A DNA stretch of 64,000 nt. Source: Geopsychrobacter electrodiphilus DSM 16401 (GTDB lineage Bacteria > Desulfobacterota > Desulfuromonadia > Desulfuromonadales > Geopsychrobacteraceae). The notes beneath the pieces were generated by a model. The model worked only from the letters and a program-made list of their open reading frames with translations. It was not told the DNA's origin and searched no databases. A program made the position numbers and the translations under genes. Of this stretch, positions 37,997-46,417 are shown one piece after another. Numbering within the stretch: the stretch's first letter is position 1; each line of letters starts with the position of its first letter. The stretch covers positions 2,392,501 to 2,456,500 of the forward strand of contig NZ_ARWE01000001.1 of the NCBI RefSeq assembly GCF_000384395.1, written 5' to 3'.

Positions 37997-38323
37997 TCAG
38001 GAGGGTTGAAAGGATTCTGTCGCCGTTGCTGACTCTTCGGTTGGAAGCAAGACTGCATGCCCTTCGAGAAGAGCATCAATCAACTTCTTGCGCCCGCTTA
38101 CAACCAAACGTTGCACCGTCCCGCGGGAGATTCCCATCCGCTCACCGGCCTGCTGTTGCGTTAAGCAAAGACCGTCACACAGATGCATGGCTTCAATTTC
38201 ATCATGATTGATAATGGTCTTTTTCAAGTCTTTTAAAGGGGTGCCCGCTGGCTTATAGATCAGCGTGCAGTTTTCTCTCAGCATGCAACAACATGTGCGT
38301 GGTTTTTTTGGACGTGGAGACAT
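37997..38323 (-). CDS. DUF134-family DNA-binding-like protein
   Basis: This 108-residue protein is of the DUF134 type. An N-terminal cysteine-bearing segment (PRTCCCMLRENCTLIYKPAG) precedes a sigma-like helix-turn-helix (LTQQQAGERMGISRGTVQRLVVSGRKKLIDAL). Members are probable transcription regulators and are often found beside NifX-like proteins, as here. Its ATG overlaps the stop of a possible 34-codon gene (TGATG). The cysteines suggest metal or redox sensing, which is inference. Confidence 0.87.
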   Translation of the reverse strand: MSPRPKKPRTCCCMLRENCTLIYKPAGTPLKDLKKTIINHDEIEAMHLCDGLCLTQQQAGERMGISRGTVQRLVVSGRKKLIDALLEGHAVLLPTEESATATESFQPS

Positions 38324-38427
38324 CAGCGTTTCTCTCGATGCAGCGCCAACCCTGCTTGTCTCTTAACAAGAAAGACAGACAGGAGCATTCCGCAGTTGAG
38401 GATTAGTACAATATTCAGGATCATCAT
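38323..38427 (-). CDS. Possible 34-residue single-helix membrane peptide
   Basis: The frame begins MMILNIVLILNCGMLLSVFL and ends LALHREKR, with one hydrophobic helix and a basic tail (positive-inside toward the C-terminus). Its stop TGA overlaps the DUF134 ATG, a typical coupling arrangement. A GGGAA stretch upstream is a weak ribosome-binding site. The family is not recognised and it may be chance. Confidence 0.35.
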   Translation of the reverse strand: MMILNIVLILNCGMLLSVFLVKRQAGLALHREKR

Positions 38428-38442
38428 GGATCTTTCCCGATT

Positions 38443-38475
38443 AAGCCAGGGCAGTCGAAACGGTTGCCCTGGCTT
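38443..38475 (-). terminator. Hairpin after the NifX-like gene, possible terminator
   Basis: AAGCCAGGGCA and TGCCCTGGCTT form a perfect 11-bp stem with an 11-base loop, 34 bp after the NifX-like stop. No long T tract follows on either strand, so intrinsic termination is uncertain and it could act as an mRNA end-stabilising stem. It is flanked by direct repeats ATGGATCT (38426-38433 and 38485-38492). Confidence 0.45.
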
Positions 38476-38508
38476 TAGGATTAAAATGGATCTGAATTCA
38501 ATGACGCA

Positions 38509-38910
38509 TTAGTGGTGGCAACCGCCAGCTTCCGCCCCATGACCATGTCCATGAGCGTGACCGCCACAGGTCTGACCAGGAGTTAAAATCGGTAACTCAT
38601 TCAGGGCAAAGCAGGTGATGTTGTCGGCAATCGTCAGTCCCTGAGCCTGATAGACCATAAGGCCGGCCCGATTGAGCCCCATCAGAGCTCCACCGCCGAT
38701 GCCACCGACCACGACAGCATCAACATCTTGCCCGCCGAGGGCCTTGAGTGGTTGACAGGCACCGTGAGCATGGTGCTCGTCGCCATTCTTCAGCGCTTTG
38801 ATTTCGCGGGTTTCAGTATCAACGACAAGAAATTGTGGCGCCGAACCGAAATGCCCATAGACTTCACTTTCCAAACCTTGATTTTCGGCAACCGGGAAAC
38901 AGATTTTCAT
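38509..38910 (-). CDS. NifX/NifB-type dinitrogenase iron-molybdenum cofactor-binding domain protein
   Basis: This 133-residue single-domain protein starts MKICFPVAENQGLESEVYGHFGSAPQF, the family opening. It has a GDEHHAHGACQPLKAL segment and VDAVVVGGIGGGALMGLNRAG. The C-terminus is a His- and Gly-rich tail (GGHAHGHGHGAEAGGCHH), a likely metal-binding site. Standalone members are widespread in anaerobes and mostly of unknown role in Fe-S or metal cofactor handling. The ATG at 38910 is preferred over upstream in-frame starts because the conserved part begins there. The 203 bp before it contain an AT-rich TATATATA stretch that probably holds the promoter. Confidence 0.88.
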   Translation of the reverse strand: MKICFPVAENQGLESEVYGHFGSAPQFLVVDTETREIKALKNGDEHHAHGACQPLKALGGQDVDAVVVGGIGGGALMGLNRAGLMVYQAQGLTIADNITCFALNELPILTPGQTCGGHAHGHGHGAEAGGCHH

Positions 38911-39113
38911 GGTGATTCTCCTTGGCTCAAAGGGTAGCGATCGAGTAGATGTGTGTATATGCACAATAATAAGTCCATATATATAAAAGTCAAGATAATA
39001 TTTACACCTAAAAGATGTGGAAATAGTGTTGGTTGCATTTTCTCGGCTCCGGAGACGATGCGAACGCTGGGGGCTCCGAACCATGGATGTTTTCGATTTA
39101 CTCGGTGCGCGGC

Positions 39114-39560
39114 TCAGCTTTGCGGCCGAACCGTCAGAACTGGGCAGGGGGCGGTTTTTACGACGCTCTCGGCGGTACTGCCAAAAATAAAGTGCTCAAA
39201 ACCCTGGCGTCCGTGAGTTCCCATGACGATCACCGACGCCGTAACCTCCTGCGCCTGTTTGAGAATCTCTTCCTGCGGTATCCCGGTCACGACACGCGCG
39301 ATCAGATCGGGAAATTGTCCCTGCCATCTGACGCAAAATTCAGACATCCTCTGTTTTGCTCCGACCTCGACTTGCCGATCGATGTCGTCAAAAGAGATGT
39401 GCGGGACGTAAAAGCTGCGCAGATCGGTCTGATGGGCGACTACGTGTAGAACAACCAGGCGCGCGTTATAGGTTGTGGCCAGGGACGCGGCATATTCAAA
39501 CGCCGAGTCGGAAACTTCCGAAAAATCGGTTGCAAAGAGGATGGTCGTCATTTCGTTCAT
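39114..39560 (-). CDS. Universal stress protein UspA family
   Basis: This 148-residue protein has the Usp fold: TTILFATDFSEVSDSAFEYAASLA at the start, the central RVVTGIPQEEIL, and the ATP-binding signature VMGTHGRQGFEHFIFGSTAESVVKTAPCPVLTV. The G-2X-G-9X-G(S/T) pattern is present, so it probably binds ATP. The ATG at 39560 is chosen because AGGA lies shortly upstream; 39551 is the alternative. It follows the YeiH-type gene by 28 bp on the same strand and may share its transcript. Confidence 0.92.
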   Translation of the reverse strand: MNEMTTILFATDFSEVSDSAFEYAASLATTYNARLVVLHVVAHQTDLRSFYVPHISFDDIDRQVEVGAKQRMSEFCVRWQGQFPDLIARVVTGIPQEEILKQAQEVTASVIVMGTHGRQGFEHFIFGSTAESVVKTAPCPVLTVRPQS

Positions 39561-39588
39561 ATCCTGTCCTTTCTTACCGGGGGACACG

Positions 39589-40521
39589 TTAATTGATCCA
39601 GCCTGCCATTATGGCGATACCGCTTGATACCGAGACCAACATCCAGAGCGTTATGCCCTGCGCCAGCGGTTTAACACCGGTCCTGCCCAAAACCTCTCTG
39701 GTGAGACCGATGCCGATCAGGAACAGAGTCACAACCAGACTCTGTTTGGCTATGTTGTTCAACGGGTGCCAGAGTTGATCAAACTGAGGGAGCAGGGTCC
39801 TGACGGCTGCGGCCGCAATAAAGCCGACAATAAAGAGGGGAATTTTTACCTTGCCCTCAGACTTGGTGACCCAGGTCGCAACCAGAGCCGCAGGCATAAT
39901 CCATAGGGCCCTGGTCAATTTAACAGTGGTCCCGATAGCTAAGGCCAGCCCGCCATAGGCGGCGGCGGCTCCGACCACACTACTCGTGTCATGGATCGCC
40001 AAAGCAGCCCAGAGTCCAAACTGCCGTTGTCCCATCCCCAACAGGTGGCCCACGAAAGGAAAAAGGAGCAGAGCAATGGAATTCAGGGTAAATATGGTCG
40101 CCAGGGCGACCCCGGTTTCTTCGGGTTCCGCTTTAATGACCGGCGCCATGGCAGCAATGGCGCTGCCGCCGCAGATGGCGGTGCCGAAGGAAATCAGGGT
40201 GGAGGTCCGCTGCGGGGTTTTGAATAACCTGCCGAGCAAATACCCTGCGAGCATGGTAAAGCTGATGCTCACGGCGGTATATACAAAGGCCTCTTTGCCG
40301 GTTTTAAGCAGCTCCGGCAGGTTCATGCCGAAGCCGAGCCCCACAACTGAAGCTTGTAGCAGCCGCCTGCTCCAGGTCGATGTCGTTGCCGCCCAGGGAT
40401 TGCCAATTAGAATCCCGAATGAAATTCCGGCCACCAGCGCGATCGGTGCGGTGATCACCGGCCAGCAACAGCCCAGCAGCAGGATCCAGAACAAGACTTT
40501 CAAACCAGGATAATTTTTCAC
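39589..40521 (-). CDS. YeiH/UPF0324-family putative sulfate or sulfonate exporter
   Basis: This 310-residue protein has about ten hydrophobic helices and UPF0324 motifs, including VGLGFGMNLPELLKTGKEAF, SFGTAICGGSAIAAMAPVIKA and AIHDTSSVVGAAAAYG. The start is GTG at 40521 with AAAGGAG upstream. A LysR-type regulator diverges from it across 96 bp, a common arrangement for this family (compare YeiE-YeiH). The transported compound is not established. A role in sulfite or sulfate handling is suggested by other YeiE-type systems. Confidence 0.87.
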   Translation of the reverse strand: MKNYPGLKVLFWILLLGCCWPVITAPIALVAGISFGILIGNPWAATTSTWSRRLLQASVVGLGFGMNLPELLKTGKEAFVYTAVSISFTMLAGYLLGRLFKTPQRTSTLISFGTAICGGSAIAAMAPVIKAEPEETGVALATIFTLNSIALLLFPFVGHLLGMGQRQFGLWAALAIHDTSSVVGAAAAYGGLALAIGTTVKLTRALWIMPAALVATWVTKSEGKVKIPLFIVGFIAAAAVRTLLPQFDQLWHPLNNIAKQSLVVTLFLIGIGLTREVLGRTGVKPLAQGITLWMLVSVSSGIAIMAGWIN

Positions 40522-40617
40522 AATGGGCTCCTTTGGTTGCAGCGAATGTTGACACTTTAGTCCGATTAGAATATAAATAAAAATGAATAATATTGAACAA
40601 AATCATCAATTGGATTT

Positions 40618-41505
40618 ATGGATATGCAACTGACCTTGAGAAAGCTGGAAATTTTTGAAAAGATCGCCGCGACCTCCAGTGTGACCAGGGCCGGCGAAGA
40701 ACTACTACTCACCCAATCGGCGGTCAGCATGGCCTTGTCGCAGATTGAGCAACTGAGCCCGACGCCCCTGTTTGAACGCTCAGGGAAGAAACTGCTGCTG
40801 AACGACAGCGGACGCCTGTTGCTCAAAGACGCACGTGATATCCTGCAGGCGGTCAGACGCCTGGAGCAACAGCTGCAGGGAGAGAGCGGTGAACTGGTTG
40901 GAGAGTTGCTGGTCGGAGGGAGTACCACCATCGGGAATTATCTGCTGCCGGCGCTCCTGGGCAGTTTTGCCCGGCAGTTTCCCAAGACCCGGGTCGAATT
41001 ACGCGTAGGGAACACCCTGCAGGTTGCGGAATGGCTTGAATCCGGTGAGCTTGATATCGCCTTTGTCGAGGGGCCTTGCCACAGCCGGAGGCTGGTTGCA
41101 AATCATTGGCGCGATGACGAACTGGTGGTCGTGGCGGGCCCGCACCACTCCTGGGCTGTTGAGAAACATGCTACGCTCGAGATGCTGGCAGCGGCGCCCT
41201 GGATCATCCGCGAGCAAGGCTCAGGAACGCGCGAAATCTTTGAAGATGCCATGGAGAAAGCGGGCGTAAAATATACTATTGCCCTGGAATTTGGCCATAC
41301 AGAAGCCATCAAAAATGGCGTCGCCGCGGGGCTCGGGGTCAGCTGCCTGTCACGTGCGGCCGTCCACCGTGAACTTGAGCACGGCGAGCTGGTTGAAGTG
41401 GAGAGTTCCCTGCTGCTCAGGCGTTCGCTCTCCCTGCTCAAGCGGCGTGACACCAGTTATTCGGCGCTGCTGTCGGCCTTTTTAGAGGTCGCCGGGGCCC
41501 AGTGA
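40618..41505 (+). CDS. LysR-family transcriptional regulator (YeiE/CysB-like)
   Basis: This 295-residue regulator has an N-terminal winged helix (LRKLEIFEKIAATSSVTRAGEELLLTQSAVSMALSQIEQL) and a periplasmic-binding-like effector domain (VGGSTTIGNYLLPALLGSFARQFP, EQGSGTREIFEDAMEKAGV). The GSGTRE segment is characteristic of the CysB/YeiE side of the family, which often senses sulfur compounds. It diverges from the YeiH-type exporter and probably controls it. ATG at 40618 or 40624 may be used. The 96-bp intergenic region is AT-rich and likely holds both promoters. Confidence 0.92.
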   Translation: MDMQLTLRKLEIFEKIAATSSVTRAGEELLLTQSAVSMALSQIEQLSPTPLFERSGKKLLLNDSGRLLLKDARDILQAVRRLEQQLQGESGELVGELLVGGSTTIGNYLLPALLGSFARQFPKTRVELRVGNTLQVAEWLESGELDIAFVEGPCHSRRLVANHWRDDELVVVAGPHHSWAVEKHATLEMLAAAPWIIREQGSGTREIFEDAMEKAGVKYTIALEFGHTEAIKNGVAAGLGVSCLSRAAVHRELEHGELVEVESSLLLRRSLSLLKRRDTSYSALLSAFLEVAGAQ

Positions 41506-41604
41506 CAGGACATCTGTCAATCGCACCAGAGCTCGCGGCACTAACCAAAAGGGGGATTACTCTTCAGCATGTCACCCCGCGGATCAAACCGCCACTGCCG
41601 CAAC

Positions 41605-42246
41605 TCAAGCAAGGCCGGGCAGGAGGATGGCCAAGCCGGAAGTCATCATTTGGACACCAATGGCGACAAGCAGCAGCCCCATAACCCGAGTCGCGATGTT
41701 CAGTCCGGTAATCCCCATTTTTTTACCAATAGGCGTTGCCAGGCGTAAGGTCTGCCAGACCGTGCAGGCCACAATGACAATTCCAACACTCAATATCAAC
41801 CGGCCGCTCCAGCCAGCGGCTTGATGTGCATCAACAATCACCAGGCTGATCGCTCCTGGTCCAGCCATGAGTGGGATTGCCAATGGGACAACGCTGATAT
41901 TCTCTTTGTTGTCCGCTTCTTCGGCCTCGTCCGGGGTATGGCGTACATGACTCTGCTTGGCATGTAACATATTGATCCCCATCAACAGAACCAACAGGCC
42001 ACCTCCGCAGCTGAACGCGGAGAGACTAATCCCGAAGAAACCCAGAATCATATCTCCAGCCCAGATCGCGACCATGAGAACCACGGCCACGGAGAAAGCG
42101 CTGCCGCGTGCAATTCGCTGGCATTCTACGGGGGTGCGGTCGCTACTGAGAGCCAGAAAAATCGGAATGACCCCCAGAGGATTAACGATGGCCAGAACCC
42201 CGATCAGCGATTTGACGAAAAGCATGTATTCAGGTGGAAAAATCAT
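41605..42246 (-). CDS. MarC-family integral membrane protein
   Basis: This 213-residue protein has about six transmembrane helices and the MarC motifs LIGVLAIVNPLGVIPIFLALSSDRT near the start, VVPLAIPLMAGPGAISLVIV in the middle, and LNIATRVMGLLLVAIGVQMM near the end. The family's function is unsettled despite the historic multidrug-resistance name. It begins 10 bp after the HD-GYP gene stop on the same strand, so the two are probably co-transcribed. Confidence 0.92.
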   Translation of the reverse strand: MIFPPEYMLFVKSLIGVLAIVNPLGVIPIFLALSSDRTPVECQRIARGSAFSVAVVLMVAIWAGDMILGFFGISLSAFSCGGGLLVLLMGINMLHAKQSHVRHTPDEAEEADNKENISVVPLAIPLMAGPGAISLVIVDAHQAAGWSGRLILSVGIVIVACTVWQTLRLATPIGKKMGITGLNIATRVMGLLLVAIGVQMMTSGLAILLPGLA

Positions 42247-42256
42247 GATGGAATAT

Positions 42257-43267
42257 TTACTCCAGTTTGAACCCCTCGTTAAACAGGATCAGGCAGGCAT
42301 CAACGACTTCAGGGTCATAATAGCCGTCCCGGTGTGTTTTTATCTCGTCCAGGGCAAAATCAATTCCGTTGGCCGGTCGATAGGGTCGATACGAAGCGGC
42401 CGCTTCAACGACATCGGCCACGGTCAGGATTCTCGCCTCCGGCAGTATTTCGTCGTCTTTAAGCCCAAAGGGGTAACCGCTGCCATCCCTCCGTTCGTGG
42501 TGCTGTTGGACGATGCGGGCAATCGGCCAGGGGAATTCGATCCCTTCCAATATTTCAAAACCTGATTGAGGATGAATTTCAAGGAAGCTGCGCTCGATAT
42601 CAGAGAGCCAGCCCGATTTACATAAAATCTCAACCGGGATGGAAATCTTGCCGATATCATGAACAATGGCGGCGGTACGAATACCTTTAACCTGCTCCGT
42701 CGGCAAACCCATTTTTTCGGCGATGGCACCAGCCAGCCGTGCGACCCGGTGCTGATGACCGGCGGTATAAGGGTCGCGCTTTTCAACCTCAGCGGCCAGG
42801 GCATGAATCGTTTCATCAAATATCCGCTGCGATTTCTGCAGGCTCGCGCGCAGTGCTTCTTCCATCCGTTTGCGTTCGCTGATATCTTTGACCACGGCCA
42901 TCAAACCGAAAATGACCTCAGCTTCGTCCCTCAGGGGCGCCGTGGAAATGCTGATCTCGACTTGCGAACCATCCTTCCTGAGCACGCGCACGTCCATGTC
43001 GGTATAAACCTCTCCAGCCAGGGCGCGATCTCGCAACTGCTGGAACTCTGACTCTCGTCCCTCTGGAATAATCGGGTTGGTTCGACCCAATATCTCCTGC
43101 TCTACCCAGCCGAACAGCCGCTCGGAGGCTTGGTTCCAGATCAGAATTGAACCCTCTTTATCGACGGCAAAGACCGCCAAAGGGGACCCCTGTAACAAGG
43201 CCCAGAGGGTCTGAAGGCCGATTTGCTCAGCCGTCATTCGCCCCGTTCTGGTCGCTTCATGATGCAT
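42257..43267 (-). CDS. PAS-domain HD-GYP cyclic-di-GMP phosphodiesterase
   Basis: This 336-residue protein has a PAS domain (about 22-140, with LQGSPLAVFAVDKEGSILIWNQASERLFGW). A short helix follows, then an HD-GYP domain (about 155-320). HD-GYP motifs are AGHQHRVARLAGAIA, VHDIGKISIPVEIL and QHHERRDGSGYPFGLK, with catalytic HD and the GYP triad intact. It should hydrolyse c-di-GMP in response to a PAS-sensed signal. No transmembrane segment is seen, so it is cytoplasmic. The PAS cofactor is not evident. Confidence 0.93.
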   Translation of the reverse strand: MHHEATRTGRMTAEQIGLQTLWALLQGSPLAVFAVDKEGSILIWNQASERLFGWVEQEILGRTNPIIPEGRESEFQQLRDRALAGEVYTDMDVRVLRKDGSQVEISISTAPLRDEAEVIFGLMAVVKDISERKRMEEALRASLQKSQRIFDETIHALAAEVEKRDPYTAGHQHRVARLAGAIAEKMGLPTEQVKGIRTAAIVHDIGKISIPVEILCKSGWLSDIERSFLEIHPQSGFEILEGIEFPWPIARIVQQHHERRDGSGYPFGLKDDEILPEARILTVADVVEAAASYRPYRPANGIDFALDEIKTHRDGYYDPEVVDACLILFNEGFKLE

Positions 43268-43332
43268 GCCGGTGAATTCCCCTGTCGCTATTCTGTTCTA
43301 CTTTGCCTCAGCTAAGCTTAGCGCTTAAGCAT

Positions 43333-46300
43333 TCACTTTGCATCCTTCTTCTCCACGCTGTAGGCAAACATCGGAATATAGATCAGAGTCAAAATGGTGC
43401 CGATCAGCAGCCCGCCGATGGCCACATCGGCCAGCGGGGAGAGCCGCTCAAGACCGACCGCCCATTCAAAGGCGATAGGAATCATGCCGGCGATGGTGCC
43501 GAAGGCGGTCATAAGAACCGGGCGGAAACGCACCCGCACCGATTCCATGGCGGACTCGATGGGGGATTCCCCCTTTTTGCGGTGTTGTTGATAGAAGTCG
43601 ATCAGCAGCACCGAGTTTTTGATGATGATGCCGAACAGCAGCATGATGCCGACCAGGCTCGGCATGCAGCTCGGCTTATTAAAGATCAGCATCCCCCAGG
43701 AGGCGCCGATCATCGCCAGCGGCAAAACAAGAATCATGACAATCGACATGCGCACTGACTGGTAGATGGCGATCAAGGCCATCAGCAACAGCACCACGCC
43801 GATGCCGATCGCCTTGATCATGCGCCTGAAGGTGTCCCCCATCTGTTTCATGTCGCCTTCCTGATGAATTTCCACCCCCGGAAGATTCAAAGTTTTCAGG
43901 GCCTTGTCGGTATCTTCGGTCATGGTCGAGATAGCACGTCGGGCGCGATAACCGCTGATATCTACGGAGTAGAGCAGGTTGTTGCGTTCGATCTTGTTGG
44001 CGGTCAGACGGTAGCGAATTTTAGCCAATGACTCCAACGGAACCGGTCCTTTAGCGGTCTGGATCGGGATCAGGCGTAAATCCTGAAGGTTTCGGTCAAA
44101 GGGCCGATTGAAATAAAGCCGAACAAACTGGCCCTGCATCGTCACCAGATTGCCGCTCATGGTGACCGGGATGCCGGCCAGCGGCAACTGCGCCGCGAGC
44201 TGCACCGGGGTGATGCCGTAAGCCAGCGCGCGGTTGGTGTCGACATCAAGTTCCGCTTCGGTGAAGTCCTTGTCCCAGCTGGTGCTGATCGAGGTCAGCC
44301 CCTTGACGGTTTTCATCGCCGCAGCCACCTGATGGCTGGCTGCGGGCAACAGGTTGTAATCTTCGGCCAGCAGCTGCACGTTGACCGGGGCCTTGATACT
44401 GGAGAGGGGCGTCGCGCCGAAATCGTAAACATCGACCGCTTTAACGTTCTGCAGCTCAGCGAGTTGCTGGCGGATGCGATCCTCCAGCTGCCAGATGCTC
44501 GCTTCGCGCTGGAAGCGATCGACGCAGTTGATGGTCATGATCGTTTCGGTCGGCAAGGATCCCGATCCGAGGGAGAGCACGCCCGGCTCACTGCCGAAGC
44601 TGACCGAACTCATCTTGACCTCAGGCTGTGCATGCAACCATTTAAGAAAAGGCGCGATCCGCTTTTCCGTGGTCTCGACCGTTTCATTAGCGCTGAATTT
44701 AACGTGGGCCTTAATGATGCCGGTATCCATCGGCGGCATCAGGTCGCGTCCGATAACCGGCATGATCCCGCGCACACTCAGGGCCAGCAGCACCACCACC
44801 CCCAGAATCATCAGGCTGCGGCGCAGCCGCGAGCGTCCTCCGGCGGAGAACTTCAGGATCGCCAGGTAATGCTTGACCAGACGTCCGAAACTGTTCTGGT
44901 AGAGTCGCTCCAGCCAGAGTTCAACCCGGTTTTTTTTGGTTCCATTGCGATAGAGGTAAAAGGAGATCGCCGGGATAAAGGTAATCGAAAGAAAGTAGGA
45001 GACCAAGAGCGCGATAATCAAAGTCGAGATCAACGGGCGAAAGATCTGCTGGGGAAAGTCTCCGGCAAACAAAAAGGGGAACATGATGGCGATCGTCGCG
45101 ACGGTCCCGGCAAACACCGGCGCGATGACCTCTTTGGTCCCCTGAACGATGGCAGTCTGCAAGTCCTCCTTTAACTCGGTCAGATGGCGTTCAATATTCT
45201 CCAGAACCACCACCGCATCGTCGACCAGCATCCCCAGGGCGAGAATGATCGCGGTGTAGATGATCAGATTCAACTCACCGCCGAACATCCAGATAATCGC
45301 GATGGTGGCAAAAAAGACCATCGGGATCGAGGCCAGCGCCGCCGCCACTGCGCGCAGATTCCCTAGAAACAGCAGGATCACCAGCAAAGTGAAGATGATC
45401 GCATCGCGCAGCGCGTCGAGCATGTTGCTGTTAGCGGTCTGGATCAAATTGTGCTGGGTATCGGTGAGTTCAAAATGAACATTCGGGTAACGCGCCTGGA
45501 GCTTGGCAATCTCAGCCCGCGCGGCATTGCTGGTGGAGAGCACCGAGCCTCCGGGTGCGCGTTGGATGACCAGGGCGATCGCCTGCTTGCCGTTTCCCAG
45601 GTAACCAGAGAAGCGCCGCTGATGTTCCCAGCGGATCGTCGCGATATCGCTCAGCGTCACATTGGGGGCGACCGGCAGACGTCGCAGATCTTCAATCCGG
45701 TCGCGCTCGCCGTAGAAAGTCACCGTAAAAAAGGAATCATCCCCCTTGCTGAAGCCGAGGGGAATGTCGCGATCAAGCGTCCGGATTATCCCCGCTATTT
45801 TATCCAGGTCGATCCCTTTAGCCTTGGCGGCGAAGGGGTCGACATTGATGTTGATGGCACTTTGGAAGCCGCCGAAGACCTCGACATTGCCAACCTCGGG
45901 ATTGCGCAGCAGGGCGGGCTTGAAGTCACTGATCGCCAGCTTGCGGATCGTGTCGATATCAACGTTGGCGTTGGCGGGAGAGAGAGCGAAGACATCTACC
46001 GGCAGGACGAAAGATCCGGCAGTGTAGATGGAAGGATTCACCCCTTCCGGAAGCTGGCCTCGCACCTTGTTGATGGCATTGTTGACGTCGACCGCTGCGG
46101 CGTCGAGCCCTTTTTTGTACTCAAATTCGGCGCTGACGATGGACATCCCGGCGATATTGGTCGAACTGACCTTGCGGATCAGCGCCAGGGTCGAGACCTC
46201 CTGCTCCACCGGTTTGGAGACCGTCGCCGCGACCAGGCTGGCGGTCGCCCCCGGCACCTGACTCATGATGATAATGGTCGGCCGATCGCTGTCGGGAAAC

Positions 46301-46401
46301 AGGTTTTTCGGCATGACGATCAGACCGTAGACCCCGAGCACAAAGAGCCCGGCAATCAGGCTGTAGAGCAGGTACGGGCGTTTATGGAAAAACTCAAACA
46401 T
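43333..46401 (-). CDS. RND efflux pump, inner-membrane transporter
   Basis: This 1022-residue proton-driven exporter has the AcrB/HAE-type layout. A first helix (YLLYSLIAGLFVLGVYGLIVM) and large periplasmic loops frame helices 2-6, with GMLVDDAVVVLENIERHL. That stretch holds the two adjacent Asp residues of the proton relay. The second half repeats this with GIIIKNSVLLIDFYQQH. It is the last gene of a TolC-adaptor-RND operon. Substrate class is not clear. The second relay segment lacks a CusA-type metal signature, so organic compounds are more likely than metals, but this is inference. Confidence 0.94.
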   Translation of the reverse strand: MFEFFHKRPYLLYSLIAGLFVLGVYGLIVMPKNLFPDSDRPTIIIMSQVPGATASLVAATVSKPVEQEVSTLALIRKVSSTNIAGMSIVSAEFEYKKGLDAAAVDVNNAINKVRGQLPEGVNPSIYTAGSFVLPVDVFALSPANANVDIDTIRKLAISDFKPALLRNPEVGNVEVFGGFQSAININVDPFAAKAKGIDLDKIAGIIRTLDRDIPLGFSKGDDSFFTVTFYGERDRIEDLRRLPVAPNVTLSDIATIRWEHQRRFSGYLGNGKQAIALVIQRAPGGSVLSTSNAARAEIAKLQARYPNVHFELTDTQHNLIQTANSNMLDALRDAIIFTLLVILLFLGNLRAVAAALASIPMVFFATIAIIWMFGGELNLIIYTAIILALGMLVDDAVVVLENIERHLTELKEDLQTAIVQGTKEVIAPVFAGTVATIAIMFPFLFAGDFPQQIFRPLISTLIIALLVSYFLSITFIPAISFYLYRNGTKKNRVELWLERLYQNSFGRLVKHYLAILKFSAGGRSRLRRSLMILGVVVLLALSVRGIMPVIGRDLMPPMDTGIIKAHVKFSANETVETTEKRIAPFLKWLHAQPEVKMSSVSFGSEPGVLSLGSGSLPTETIMTINCVDRFQREASIWQLEDRIRQQLAELQNVKAVDVYDFGATPLSSIKAPVNVQLLAEDYNLLPAASHQVAAAMKTVKGLTSISTSWDKDFTEAELDVDTNRALAYGITPVQLAAQLPLAGIPVTMSGNLVTMQGQFVRLYFNRPFDRNLQDLRLIPIQTAKGPVPLESLAKIRYRLTANKIERNNLLYSVDISGYRARRAISTMTEDTDKALKTLNLPGVEIHQEGDMKQMGDTFRRMIKAIGIGVVLLLMALIAIYQSVRMSIVMILVLPLAMIGASWGMLIFNKPSCMPSLVGIMLLFGIIIKNSVLLIDFYQQHRKKGESPIESAMESVRVRFRPVLMTAFGTIAGMIPIAFEWAVGLERLSPLADVAIGGLLIGTILTLIYIPMFAYSVEKKDAK

Positions 46402-46417
46402 GATCTAGCTCCTGGGG

